Assembly (NCBI GenBank): GCA_009377395.1 | Contig: WHUB01000007.1 | Location: forward strand, 13,371 to 77,370 | From: Actinophytocola sp. | Lineage (GTDB): Bacteria > Actinomycetota > Actinomycetes > Mycobacteriales > Pseudonocardiaceae | Length of the DNA stretch: 64,000 bases | Direction: 5' to 3' | In this document: positions 8,747 to 17,028 of the stretch, piece by piece | Position numbering within the stretch: the first letter of the stretch is position 1 | How the letters are laid out: the number at the start of each line of letters is the position of its first letter | Made by a program: the position numbers and the translations under genes | The notes under the pieces: generated by a model | Told to the model about the DNA's origin: nothing | What the model saw: only the letters and a program-made list of their open reading frames with translations | Database searches by the model: none

Positions 8747-9892
8747 CTACAGCGCCCGGCGCCGCGCGAACGACCGGCTGCCCTGGCCCGCGTTCACCGC
8801 CGACCGCTGTGGCTTTCCGGACGGCGTGCCGTAGTAGCCCTCGTCGAATCGGCCGGGGGAGTCCTTGGCCGCCCGCGCCGCCGCACCATCCACATCGGAG
8901 TCGCCGTGATCGTGGTGGTGATGGTGGTGGTGCCCGTGGTGATGGCCGTTCGGATCCGGCACTTCTGCGTTCGGATCCACCAGCCGGGGCAGCACTTCGA
9001 CCGCCCGGTCGACGTCCTTGTCGTACTTGACTACCACCGACACCGTGTCCGACAACAGCTGCGCCGACAGCTCGTCCGCGCCGAGCACCGCCAGCGTGCG
9101 CGCCCAGTCGATGGTCTCCGAGATGCTGGGCGCCTTGCGCAGCTCCAGGTCACGCAGCCCGCGCACGATGTGCACCAGCTGTTCGGCGAGCGCGTCCGGC
9201 AGCCCGGTCTGTTTGCTGCGGACGATCTCCAGCTCCCGCTCGGCCGAGGGGTAGTCGAGAAAGAGATGCAGGCAGCGGCGTTTCAGCGCGGCCGCGAGGT
9301 CACGGGTGTTGTTCGAGGTCAGCACGACGTAGGGCGGCGCGGCCGCCGCAAACGTGCCGACCTCGGGGATGGAGATCTGGTACTCGCCGAGCATCTCCAG
9401 CAGCACGGCCTCCAGCGCCTCGTCGGCGCGGTCCACCTCGTCGATGAGCAGCACCGCCGGTTCCGGCGAGCGCACCGCCTCCAGCAACGGGCGCGGGGCG
9501 AGGAACCGCTCGGAGAAGAACACGCTCTCCTGCGCCCCGATGCGCTCGACGGCGTCGTGCAGCGTGGTCGCGTCCGCGACCACCTCGCCGATCTTGTCCC
9601 GCAGCATCTGGGTGTAGAGCAGCTGCTTGCCGTAGTCCCAGTCGTACAGCGCCTTGGTCTCGTCCTGGCCCTCGTAGCACTGCAACCGGATCAGCCTGCG
9701 CCCGGTCGCGGCGGCGAGCACCTTGGCCAGCTCGGTCTTGCCGACCCCGGCCGGCCCCTCGATCAGCACCGGCTTGTCGAGCCGGGTCTGCAGGAAGACC
9801 GTCGTCGCCAGCCGCGTGTCGGTGATGTAACCCTGCTCGGCCAGCGCGGTGCCGACGGCGTCGACGGAGTCGAACGGGCTGGGTGCGCTCAT
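8747..9892 (-). CDS. MoxR-family AAA+ ATPase with His-rich C-terminal tail
   Basis: 381-residue AAA+ ATPase of the MoxR family. Walker A is EGPAGVGKTE at about 38-47, Walker B is AVLLIDEVDRADE, sensor 1 is VLTSNNTRDL, and the arginine finger region is AAALKRRCLH. The tail carries NGHHHGHHHHHHHDHGDSD, a clear metal-binding stretch not usual in MoxR proteins. I chose the ATG at 9892, with GAAGGGAC upstream, because residues encoded further upstream do not resemble protein. It lies 59 bases after the methanol dehydrogenase gene and just before the VWA gene. It probably forms a two-component chaperone with the VWA protein. Confidence 0.88.
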   Translation of the reverse strand: MSAPSPFDSVDAVGTALAEQGYITDTRLATTVFLQTRLDKPVLIEGPAGVGKTELAKVLAAATGRRLIRLQCYEGQDETKALYDWDYGKQLLYTQMLRDKIGEVVADATTLHDAVERIGAQESVFFSERFLAPRPLLEAVRSPEPAVLLIDEVDRADEALEAVLLEMLGEYQISIPEVGTFAAAAPPYVVLTSNNTRDLAAALKRRCLHLFLDYPSAERELEIVRSKQTGLPDALAEQLVHIVRGLRDLELRKAPSISETIDWARTLAVLGADELSAQLLSDTVSVVVKYDKDVDRAVEVLPRLVDPNAEVPDPNGHHHGHHHHHHHDHGDSDVDGAAARAAKDSPGRFDEGYYGTPSGKPQRSAVNAGQGSRSFARRRAL

Positions 9893-9951
9893 GGATGTCC
9901 CTTCGGGCGTGGGCCGAGGGTGGCCACCGCGGCCACCCTCGGCGGTCCTAG

Positions 9952-11244
9952 TCAGCTGAGCAGGTCGTCCAGGTCGCCGTTGATGCTGTGATCCACGACC
10001 GGCCGGACGGTCTCGAAGGTGCACTCCTTGGCGTTGCCCGGGGTGCAGGCGTCACCGAGCACGTGGTTCGTGATGCGGTCGACGTCGGCGTCGTCGCCCT
10101 TGATCACCTTGGCGTTCTCGTAGAACTTCGTCGGCCCCTGGCCGAGCCGGTTCTTCGAGTAGGTGTCCTGCTTGACGTCGATGAACCGCTCCGGGATGCC
10201 GACATCACGCAGCAGCCTGATCGCGGCGGCGAGCGCGGCGTCGGCCGCCTGGACGTCGGTCATGCCGTGGGTGTCGACCCCCATCACGGCGGCCATCTCG
10301 GCGAACCGCTTGTACGCCACCGGCATGTTGAACGCCCAGACGCGGGGCAGCGCGATCGCGTTGTTGAGGCCGTGGTGGGTGTCGTAGAACGCGCTCACCG
10401 CGTGCGAGATCGAGTGGATGATGCCCAGCCCGCCGGAGTTGAACGCCTGCGCGGCGATGTACTGTGCGTACATCATGCCCTCGCGGCCGGGCAGGTCGGC
10501 CGGGTTCCAGGTGGCCTGCCGCAGGTTCTCGGCGGTCAGCTTGACCGCGCGCAGCGCGTTGCCCAGCGAGGGCTCGAAGTTCAGCCGGGACACGTACGGC
10601 TCGGAGGCGTGCGCCAGCACGTCGAAGCCGCACTGGGCGGTGTAGTCGATCGGGCAGTCGAAGTACAGCACCGGGTCGTCGACCGCCAACGAGGTGACCG
10701 AGGCGTCGTCGAACGCCACGTACTTGTGCGGGTTGTCCGGGTCGGTGGTGGTGTCGGTGATGACGTACGCCCAGGACGTCTCCGAGCCGGTGCCCGCCGT
10801 GGTCGACACCGCGATGTGCGGCGGGTTGTTCGGGTTCTCCGACTTGTTGAAGCCCTCGAAGTCGTTGACGTTGCGGCCGTCGTGCGCGACCGAGATCCGG
10901 GCGCCCTTGCAGGCGTCGTGGGACGAGCCACCGCCGATGGAGACGAAGCTGTCGCACTTGTTCTCCTGGTAGAGCGACACCGCGTCCATCACGTTGTAGT
11001 CCTTGGGATTGGACTCGACCTTGTCGTAGACCACCACGTCCAGCCCGTGGTACTTCATCGACTCGACGATCTTGTGCACGGTGTCGGAACCGCGCAGCCC
11101 GGTGGTCATCACGAGGGTCTTCGTGAACCCGAGGTTCTTCGCCTCGGGGCCGATCATCTCGTGCGCGCCAGGGCCCATCAGGGCGCGTGGGAACGGGTGG
11201 AACTCCTTGATCGGAAACGGTTTCAGTAGCTCGTCAACCTGCAT
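9952..11244 (-). CDS. mdo: NDMA-dependent methanol dehydrogenase (nicotinoprotein, iron-type ADH)
   Basis: 430-residue group III alcohol dehydrogenase of the Mdo/Mno type, which oxidises methanol and other primary alcohols with tightly bound NAD(P)H. Electrons leave through mycofactocin rather than free NAD+; in vitro, nitrosodimethylaniline (NDMA) replaces the natural acceptor. Visible features are SIGGGSSHDACKGAR (nucleotide loop), STTAGTGSETSW, the metal ligands in CGFDVLAHASEPYVS and IHSISHAVSAFYDTHHGLNN, and the conserved N terminus LLKPFPIKEFHPFPRALMGPGAHE. The start ATG at 11244 has GAAAGGG upstream. It precedes moxR and vwa and follows mftE across a 144-base gap that probably holds its own promoter. 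Confidence 0.93.
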   Translation of the reverse strand: MQVDELLKPFPIKEFHPFPRALMGPGAHEMIGPEAKNLGFTKTLVMTTGLRGSDTVHKIVESMKYHGLDVVVYDKVESNPKDYNVMDAVSLYQENKCDSFVSIGGGSSHDACKGARISVAHDGRNVNDFEGFNKSENPNNPPHIAVSTTAGTGSETSWAYVITDTTTDPDNPHKYVAFDDASVTSLAVDDPVLYFDCPIDYTAQCGFDVLAHASEPYVSRLNFEPSLGNALRAVKLTAENLRQATWNPADLPGREGMMYAQYIAAQAFNSGGLGIIHSISHAVSAFYDTHHGLNNAIALPRVWAFNMPVAYKRFAEMAAVMGVDTHGMTDVQAADAALAAAIRLLRDVGIPERFIDVKQDTYSKNRLGQGPTKFYENAKVIKGDDADVDRITNHVLGDACTPGNAKECTFETVRPVVDHSINGDLDDLLS

Positions 11245-11388
11245 GATCGACCCTTTCGCCGTTGAATGTCTTGGGCTGCGACGGTATGGCGGGTGCCACG
11301 GGCGCGAAATGGCTACGAACGGAAACCGTCGGGGTGGCGTCGCAAGACGGCCAGGAGGTAGCGGGACCGTCCTGTCCGAACGAACGGG

Positions 11389-12057
11389 TCAGCCGAGCCA
11401 GCCGCGCACCCGGGCGGTCAGGTCGGCGGTCCAGCGGTCGAGGATCCGCTCGCCCTCAGCGGCCGTGGCGCCGGTCGGGTCGCCGAGGACGCCGTTCGGG
11501 CTGACGGCGGCGACGCCGTGCCGGGTGAGGGTGTCGATGAGGTCTCCGATGGGCTCGGCGGCACCGGGTTCGGCCCGGTCCATGGCGACATCCGCCGGGC
11601 GCAGGTGGAGCATGACGGAGGTTTCGGTGCGCCCAGCGTGGCTGTCGTCGGCGGGCCCGGATGGCGACCAGGCGAGCACCCGGCGGCCCTCCCCGCGGAG
11701 TTGTCGGACTGCTTCGGTGAGCGGACGCAGGTTGCCGCCGTGGCCGTTGACGAGCACCGTCCCGGCGAACCGGTCGGCGGAGCGCACCAGCTCGACGAGC
11801 GCCGTCCGCAGCGCCTGCTGCCCGATGGACAGCGTGCCGTCGAAGCCGGCGTGCTCGCCGCTGGAGCCGTAGGGAATGGCCGGTGCGACCAGCACGCCGG
11901 GCACGCGGCGCGCGAGCCGGTGGCAGAGCTCGGTGGCGATGGTGGTGTCGGTGTCGAGCGGCAGGTGCGGGCCGTGCTGCTCGGTCGCGCCGAGTGGGAC
12001 GGCGAGCACGGTGGCCCGGCCCGCGAGGTCCGGGGAGCGCAGGCCGCCGAGGGTCAT
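11389..12057 (-). CDS. mftE: Mycofactocin precursor peptide peptidase MftE
   Basis: Creatininase-family metallopeptidase, 222 residues, which releases the modified C-terminal Val-Tyr dipeptide from MftA. Metal ligands are Glu26, His28 and Asp37 in ATEQHGPHLPLDTD, with NGHGGN further on and TETSVMLHLRP near the C terminus. The ATG at 12057 overlaps the mftF stop by ATGA, so it is translated from the same message. It is the last biosynthetic gene before the dehydrogenase. Its position after mftF rather than directly after mftD is unusual. Confidence 0.92.
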   Translation of the reverse strand: MTLGGLRSPDLAGRATVLAVPLGATEQHGPHLPLDTDTTIATELCHRLARRVPGVLVAPAIPYGSSGEHAGFDGTLSIGQQALRTALVELVRSADRFAGTVLVNGHGGNLRPLTEAVRQLRGEGRRVLAWSPSGPADDSHAGRTETSVMLHLRPADVAMDRAEPGAAEPIGDLIDTLTRHGVAAVSPNGVLGDPTGATAAEGERILDRWTADLTARVRGWLG

Positions 12058-13418
12058 GACTGCCGGTCGGTGGCCTGCGGCAGCAGCGGTGCGGCGGTCC
12101 GATGCCTGACGCAGCCGGTGATGACGCCGGTGGAGTAGGCGAGGTCGTCGGCGAGGCGCAGTGCCAGCCAGCGGAGTCCTTTGTGGCCGGTGGCGGCCTC
12201 GATGAGGCAGGGCAGCAGGCTGGCGGCCAGCAGTCGCCTGCCGCGCTTGCTGGGCAGCAGCAGTGGCCACCAGCCGCGCCGGACGGCGGCGGCCAGCATC
12301 CCGGCGGCGGCGAGCTGGCCCTCGCCGGTGAGCGTCAGCGCGGCGCGGGCGGGAAGGCCCTTGCGTCGCAGGGTGCGCAGTAGCGGAGCGGTGCTGGCGG
12401 CGGCCACGGCGAGGCCGAGCCCGGAACGTCCGGTGGCGGCGAGCGCAGCGGCGGCGAGCGTCCAGCGGTTGGCGCGAGCACAGGGGAGCAGCCGGGGGTG
12501 GCGTGTGGCCAGTGGGGCGGCCGACGTGCCGTAGTCGTGGCGCTGCCGCAGCCAGCCCCGCAGAGTGGGACGTGGTTGGTGCCAGACGGTGGCCTCGGGC
12601 TGGTAGCGCACGGTGTGTCCGGCCGCGATGAGCCGCCAGACCAGGTCGACGTCTTCACCGAACCGCAGTGTCTCGTCGAACCCGCCGAGTGCGGCCAGTG
12701 CGTCACGGCGGGCGACCAGCGCGGCGGTCGGGACGTAGCCGACCCGGGTCATGGGCCGCACGGCGGCCGGGCCGGATCCCATGTCGAGGGCGGAACGGTC
12801 GGTCTCGTAGCCCGCGAGCGCGCCGTCGCCGGGGAGGCCGCGCACGCGGGGTGCGACGGCGGCGACGTCCGGGTCGTCGAACAGGCCGAGGATCGGGTCG
12901 AGCCAGCCGGACTCGGGAATCGTGTCGGAGTCGAGGAACGCGACCAACGCGGTGTCCGCGTGGCGCCAGCCGGTGTTGCGGGTCGCCGCCGGTCCGGCTG
13001 GGGCGCGATGCCGGTGGGTCGCGCCCAGCAGCGGGGCGGCGGAGCCGTCGTCGACCACGATCGTGGCCAGGTCGCCGGTGGCGGCCCGTAGCCGGGCCAG
13101 GCCGGTCGGGTTGTCCTTGACCGGGACCACGACGGTGACGTCGGCCGGTGTGAGGCGGCCGGTGCCGGGCAGCGGGTGGACGAGTCCGATGTGGAGCAAA
13201 CGTCGGGCGAGCGCGGTGTCCTGCGGTGCGGCACCGATCGGCTCGCCCGCGCACCACCGATCCAGCAAAGCCGCCCCCGACGCGCTGAGCCAGATGAGCC
13301 GGGTTGGAGAGCCGCCCAGCACGACGCGTCCCTCGGCGTAGTGCCGCAGCGAGGCGTCCGGCACGACCCGCCACCCCGCGAGGGCGGTGTCGTGCGGCAC
13401 CTCGGGGGAGGCGGTCAT
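12054..13418 (-). CDS. mftF: Mycofactocin glycosyltransferase MftF
   Basis: GT2-family glycosyltransferase, 454 residues, which adds the glucose tail to premycofactocin. The N-terminal 80 residues resemble a peptide-recognition domain. The GT-A core starts at VTVVVPVKDN and continues through ATIVVDDGSA, AFLDSDTIPESGW (the DXD metal site) and GGFDETLRFGEDVDLVWRL (the catalytic ED). Hydrophobic helices follow in the last 150 residues. The ATG at 13418 overlaps the SDR stop by four bases, and the stop overlaps mftE. Confidence 0.92.
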   Translation of the reverse strand: MTASPEVPHDTALAGWRVVPDASLRHYAEGRVVLGGSPTRLIWLSASGAALLDRWCAGEPIGAAPQDTALARRLLHIGLVHPLPGTGRLTPADVTVVVPVKDNPTGLARLRAATGDLATIVVDDGSAAPLLGATHRHRAPAGPAATRNTGWRHADTALVAFLDSDTIPESGWLDPILGLFDDPDVAAVAPRVRGLPGDGALAGYETDRSALDMGSGPAAVRPMTRVGYVPTAALVARRDALAALGGFDETLRFGEDVDLVWRLIAAGHTVRYQPEATVWHQPRPTLRGWLRQRHDYGTSAAPLATRHPRLLPCARANRWTLAAAALAATGRSGLGLAVAAASTAPLLRTLRRKGLPARAALTLTGEGQLAAAGMLAAAVRRGWWPLLLPSKRGRRLLAASLLPCLIEAATGHKGLRWLALRLADDLAYSTGVITGCVRHRTAAPLLPQATDRQS

Positions 13419-14200
13419 GGTGCGAAGCCGCCGTCGGCGTGGATGACGGTGCCGGTGATGGCGCTCGCGTCGGGCTGGCACAGCCAGGCCACCGTGGCGG
13501 CGACCTCGTCGGGGTCGAGCAGCCTGCCGAGCAGCTGATGCTGGGCGAAGGTGTCGGGGGAGTCGAGGTCGTAGAGGCGGGCGGTCTCGGTGAGCATGTC
13601 GGTGCGGGTGGAGCCGGGGGACACGGCGGTGGCGGTGATGCCGGTGCCGCGCAGGTCGTGGGCGAGGCCACGGACCAGCCCGACGACGGCGTGCTTGGCG
13701 GCGGTGTAGCCCGCGAGCTGGTACAGGCCGCGATGCGCGGCGGCCGAGGCGAGCGCGACGAAGCGACCGCTGCGGGGCTCGGGACGGCGCAGCAGCGCGG
13801 GGATGGCGGCGCGGGCGAGGTTGGCGATGCCGTGCACGTTGACGTCGAACAGCGCGTCCCATTCGTCGTCGCCGGTCTCCCATAACGGCGCCCCGCCCGC
13901 CATGACCGCGGCGGCGGCGACGGCGGCGTCCAGCCCGTCGAACCGGTCCTCGGCAAGCGCGACCGCGTTGCGCAGCGCGGGAAGATCCTGCACGTCGGCC
14001 ACGACCTCGGCCACCGTGCCGGGATGCTCGGCGGCGAGCGCGGCGAGCTGTTGCTTGGTGCCGAGCGGGTAGGGCACCCGGGGGTCGTCGGCGCAGCGGT
14101 CGACGGCCACCACCCGCCAGCCCGCCGTGGCGAGCCTGCGGACGGTGGCCGCGCCGATGCCGCGGGCGGCACCGGTCACGATCGCGACCGGGTGGGTCAC
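13415..14200 (-). CDS. Mycofactocin-coupled SDR oxidoreductase
   Basis: Short-chain dehydrogenase, 261 residues. VTGAARGIGA is the glycine-rich nucleotide loop, the catalytic Ser is in ALASAAAHRG and the catalytic Tyr/Lys are in YTAAKHAV. SDRs next to mft genes form a nicotinoprotein subgroup that keeps NAD(H) bound and passes electrons to mycofactocin. Membership is inferred from its insertion inside the biosynthetic operon. The start is a GTG at 14200 overlapping the mftD stop (GTGA). No separate promoter exists, so it is co-expressed with the cofactor. The natural substrate is unknown, probably a secondary alcohol or ketone. Confidence 0.87.
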   Translation of the reverse strand: MTHPVAIVTGAARGIGAATVRRLATAGWRVVAVDRCADDPRVPYPLGTKQQLAALAAEHPGTVAEVVADVQDLPALRNAVALAEDRFDGLDAAVAAAAVMAGGAPLWETGDDEWDALFDVNVHGIANLARAAIPALLRRPEPRSGRFVALASAAAHRGLYQLAGYTAAKHAVVGLVRGLAHDLRGTGITATAVSPGSTRTDMLTETARLYDLDSPDTFAQHQLLGRLLDPDEVAATVAWLCQPDASAITGTVIHADGGFAP

Positions 14201-15372
14201 GTGAGTCCTCTGTGGAATCCGTCCGGGACGACGATGTCGTCGGGGCTGAGCTCGGCCAGCGAGGAGCGGGCGAGTGCGTAGAGGGCGGAGTCGATGCCTT
14301 GCCGCAGGATTTCTAGCACGTTGTGTACGCCGCGCTCGCCGTTGGCTGCCATGCCCCACAGATAGGGCCGTCCGATCATGACGGCGTTGGCGCCGAGCGC
14401 GACGGCCTTGACGACGTCGCTGCCCCGGCGGATGCCGCCGTCGAGCAGGATCTCCAGCTGGTCACCGGCGGCGGCGGCGATCGAGGGCAGCAGCCGGATG
14501 GTGGCCGGGGTGGAGTCGAGGTTGTTGCCGCCGTGGTTGGACACCGAGATCGCGGTGGCGCCGATGTCGGCGGCGCGTTTGGCGTCGTCGGGATGGGTGA
14601 TGCCCTTGAGCAGGAAGGGCCCGTCCCACTGGCGGCGCAGCCAGGCGAGGTCGTCCCAGCTCGGTGGCGGGGTGAACATCCACTCGCCGTAGGCGCCGAA
14701 GAACGTCGGCCCACTCTCGCCCTGGGCGACCAGGTTGGGCGTGGTCAGGTCGGGCAGCTTGCCGCTGCGCAGGAACCGCGCCAGCCAGCCCGGCCGGGTG
14801 AGCACCTGCGGCGCGAACTTCGCCATGGTCTTGAGGTCGACCTTCTCCGGCAGCGGCGGGCTGCCCCAGTCGCGGGCGGTGACGAACGACCAGTCCAAAG
14901 TGACCATCAGTCCGGCCGCCCCCGCCCGCTTGGCCCGGTCGAGCCTGGCGACCATGCTGTCCTTGTCGCCGAGCCAGTAGGCCTGGAAGAACGTCTTCGG
15001 ATTCGCGGCGACGACATCCTCGATCGGCTTCGAGGCGAACGAGGACAGCCCCAGCGCGGTGCCGGAGGCGGCGGTGGCGCGGGCCACGGCGACCTCGCCG
15101 TCCGGGTCGACCGCCTGCACCCCGGTGGGAGAGCAGATCACCGGCAGCGCCAGGTCCTGGCCCATCACAGTGACGCTCTGGTCGCGCTGGGCCGGCAGGT
15201 CGGCGATGTGCGGGCGGAACCCGAGCTCGCCGAACGCGGCGACGTTGTCGTCGAGGGTGCGGCCCGACTCGGAGCCCGCCAGCAGCGCCAAGTACACCGA
15301 CTTCGGCACCCGCTTACGGGCCATCCGCTGCGCCTCGGCGACGGTTTCGAACCAGTCTTTCGTGCTCGCCAT
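14197..15372 (-). CDS. mftD: Pre-mycofactocin synthase MftD
   Basis: FMN-dependent alpha-hydroxy-acid-oxidase-like enzyme, 391 residues. It oxidatively deaminates the cyclised Val-Tyr product to give the redox-active premycofactocin. TIM-barrel flavin-binding segments are visible: CSPTGVQAVDPDGE, the catalytic SVSNHGGNNLDSTPA, and LLDGGIRRGSDVVKA followed by MIGRPYLWG. The ATG at 15372 lies 19 bases after the mftC stop. Length and all family landmarks are intact. Confidence 0.94.
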   Translation of the reverse strand: MASTKDWFETVAEAQRMARKRVPKSVYLALLAGSESGRTLDDNVAAFGELGFRPHIADLPAQRDQSVTVMGQDLALPVICSPTGVQAVDPDGEVAVARATAASGTALGLSSFASKPIEDVVAANPKTFFQAYWLGDKDSMVARLDRAKRAGAAGLMVTLDWSFVTARDWGSPPLPEKVDLKTMAKFAPQVLTRPGWLARFLRSGKLPDLTTPNLVAQGESGPTFFGAYGEWMFTPPPSWDDLAWLRRQWDGPFLLKGITHPDDAKRAADIGATAISVSNHGGNNLDSTPATIRLLPSIAAAAGDQLEILLDGGIRRGSDVVKAVALGANAVMIGRPYLWGMAANGERGVHNVLEILRQGIDSALYALARSSLAELSPDDIVVPDGFHRGLT

Positions 15373-15391
15373 GAGTGTGTTCCTTCGTGTG

Positions 15392-16561
15392 CTAGTGCAG
15401 GCCCGCGAGCGGGCTGGTGTCGCAGGCCCGGTCCGGGGTGCGCGGCGTCGGCATGCCGAGGGTGACGCGGGCGGGCCGGGCGGTGCGGGAGTGGTCCTTG
15501 TCCGGTTTCGGCGTCGCGCCGACTCCTGCCAGCGCGGGTTCGGCGTTGCCCTTGACGCACTCCGGGTCGGGCCCGTCGAGCGGCAGGCCGGTGAAGAACT
15601 TCGCCGCCATGCAGCCGCCCCGGCAGGAGTCGTACGCGACGCAGGAGGTGCAGGCGCCGCCGGTCTGCGGGCTGCGCAGCTCGGTGAACAGCTCCGAGTG
15701 CCGCCACACGTGCTCGAACCCGCCCGGGGTGCGCACGTTGCCCGCCAGGAAGGCGTCGTGGATGGCGAACGGGCAGGCGTAGACGTCGCCGACCGGGTCG
15801 ATCAGGCACACCACCCGGCCCGCGCCGCACAGGTTCAGCCCGGGCAGCGGGGTGGAGCCGAGCGCGTTGAGGTGGAAGAACGAGTCGCCGGTGAGCACGG
15901 TGTCGCCGTTGGCGAGCAGCCAGTCGTAGATCTGGCGCTGCTGCGCCTGGGTGGGGTGCAGCTCGTCCCACACGTCCGCGCCCCGCCCAGACGGCCGCAG
16001 CCGGGTGATGCGCAGCTGCGCGTCGTAGGCGTCGGCGATGGCCTTGAAGTCGTCGAGCTGGTCGACGTTCTGCCGCGTCATGACCACCGAGATCTTGAAG
16101 CCGGTGAACCCGGCGGCGGCGAGGTTGTCCATCGCGCGGATCGCCATGTCGTACGAGCCCGGCCCGCGCACGTGGTCGTTGACCTCCGGGGTGGCGCCAT
16201 CCAGCGAGATCTGGATGTCGACGTAGTCGGTGGCGGCGAGCTGTTTCGCGCGGTCGGGGGTGATGCGCACACCGTTGGTGGAGAACTTCACCCCGACCTG
16301 GTGCGCGATGGCGTAGTCGAGCAGCTCCCAGAAGTCCGGGCGCACCGTGGGCTCGCCGCCGCCGATGTTGACGTAGAAGACCTGCATCCGTTGCAGCTCG
16401 TCGATCACGGCCTTGCACTCGTCGGTCGACAGCTCGCGCGGGTCGCGGCGTCCCGAGGACGACAGGCAGTGTTCGCAGGTCAGGTTGCAGGCATAGGTCA
16501 GCTCCCAGGTGAGACAGATCGGGGCGTCGAGGCCCTCCTGGAAGTGCTCAACCAGCTTCAT
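15392..16561 (-). CDS. mftC: Mycofactocin radical SAM maturase MftC
   Basis: Radical SAM/SPASM enzyme, 389 residues. It decarboxylates the C-terminal tyrosine of MftA and then forms the Val-Tyr carbon-carbon bond. The SAM-cluster cysteines are Cys25, Cys29 and Cys32 (ACNLTCEHC), with NIGGGEPTVRPD as the SAM-binding GGE motif. The auxiliary-cluster cysteines are in NLCGAGRVVC, YACPF and CTSCVAYDSCRGGC. The ATG overlaps the end of mftB by 14 bases. The final 40 residues are Pro/Thr-rich and look disordered. Confidence 0.95.
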   Translation of the reverse strand: MKLVEHFQEGLDAPICLTWELTYACNLTCEHCLSSSGRRDPRELSTDECKAVIDELQRMQVFYVNIGGGEPTVRPDFWELLDYAIAHQVGVKFSTNGVRITPDRAKQLAATDYVDIQISLDGATPEVNDHVRGPGSYDMAIRAMDNLAAAGFTGFKISVVMTRQNVDQLDDFKAIADAYDAQLRITRLRPSGRGADVWDELHPTQAQQRQIYDWLLANGDTVLTGDSFFHLNALGSTPLPGLNLCGAGRVVCLIDPVGDVYACPFAIHDAFLAGNVRTPGGFEHVWRHSELFTELRSPQTGGACTSCVAYDSCRGGCMAAKFFTGLPLDGPDPECVKGNAEPALAGVGATPKPDKDHSRTARPARVTLGMPTPRTPDRACDTSPLAGLH

Positions 16562-16871
16562 CGGTGCCTCCTCGCGGCTGGATCATGCCCGTCGAGGCCA
16601 GACCGGCCAGGGCGTCGAGATAGTGGGGGCGCTGCGCGTCGGGCACTTCGGCGGCCGCCAGCGCGGCGGTCACGTCCGGCTGCTCGGCCAGCTCGCGCAC
16701 CACCCGCACCAGCGTCGGCGTTTTCAAAAACGACAGTCGGCGGGTGTGGAAGTCGTAGACCAGCGCGCCGAACGGCTCCGGCCGCAGCGACACCGAGGGC
16801 GCCAGCCGGTACGGCGAGGCCGGATCCAGCCCCGCCGCCTCGGCCGTCTCAGTAGACACCGCACATGCCAT
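16548..16871 (-). CDS. mftB: Mycofactocin peptide chaperone MftB
   Basis: 107-residue PqqD-like RiPP recognition protein that presents MftA to MftC. It has the RRE-type beta strands (SVSLRPEPFGALVYDFHTRRLSFLK) followed by a winged-helix segment. The start is uncertain: the ATG at 16871 has a weak GAGGA 11 bases upstream, and a GTG at 16859 would shorten it by four residues. Either start overlaps the end of mftA, so the two genes are coupled. The 3' end overlaps mftC. Confidence 0.92.
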   Translation of the reverse strand: MACAVSTETAEAAGLDPASPYRLAPSVSLRPEPFGALVYDFHTRRLSFLKTPTLVRVVRELAEQPDVTAALAAAEVPDAQRPHYLDALAGLASTGMIQPRGGTDEAG

Positions 16872-16953
16872 CGATCGACACGTCCTCGACCAGCAGGTCC
16901 TCGCCGACCTCGTCGGCGGCCTCGGTCGCTACCGTGATGTCCTCGTCGCTCAT
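16849..16953 (-). CDS. mftA: Mycofactocin precursor peptide MftA
   Basis: 34-residue ribosomal peptide that is the raw material of mycofactocin. It ends in IDGMCGVY, the invariant C terminus whose last two residues, Val33 and Tyr34, become the cofactor. The acidic leader (SDEDITVATEAADEVGEDLL) is typical of the family. The ATG at 16953 has GAGGAG eight bases upstream. It overlaps mftB at its 3' end and is read from the promoter region shared with mftR. Confidence 0.96.
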   Translation of the reverse strand: MSDEDITVATEAADEVGEDLLVEDVSIDGMCGVY

Positions 16954-17000
16954 CGCTCACTCCTCGTTGAGTTGGTGCGTGACAGTGACTGCGAGCATAA

Positions 17001-17015
17001 TGGCATCGAGTGCCA
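17001..17015. promoter_or_regulatory. Candidate MftR operator between mftA and mftR
   Basis: TGGCA-TCGAG-TGCCA is a perfect 5-bp inverted repeat with a 5-base spacer, placed centrally in the 75-base divergent gap between mftA (start 16953) and mftR (start 17029). TetR proteins commonly bind such symmetric sites and control both genes. No other symmetric element stands out in the gap. Confidence 0.5.
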
Positions 17016-17028
17016 AAATGGAAGGCCT

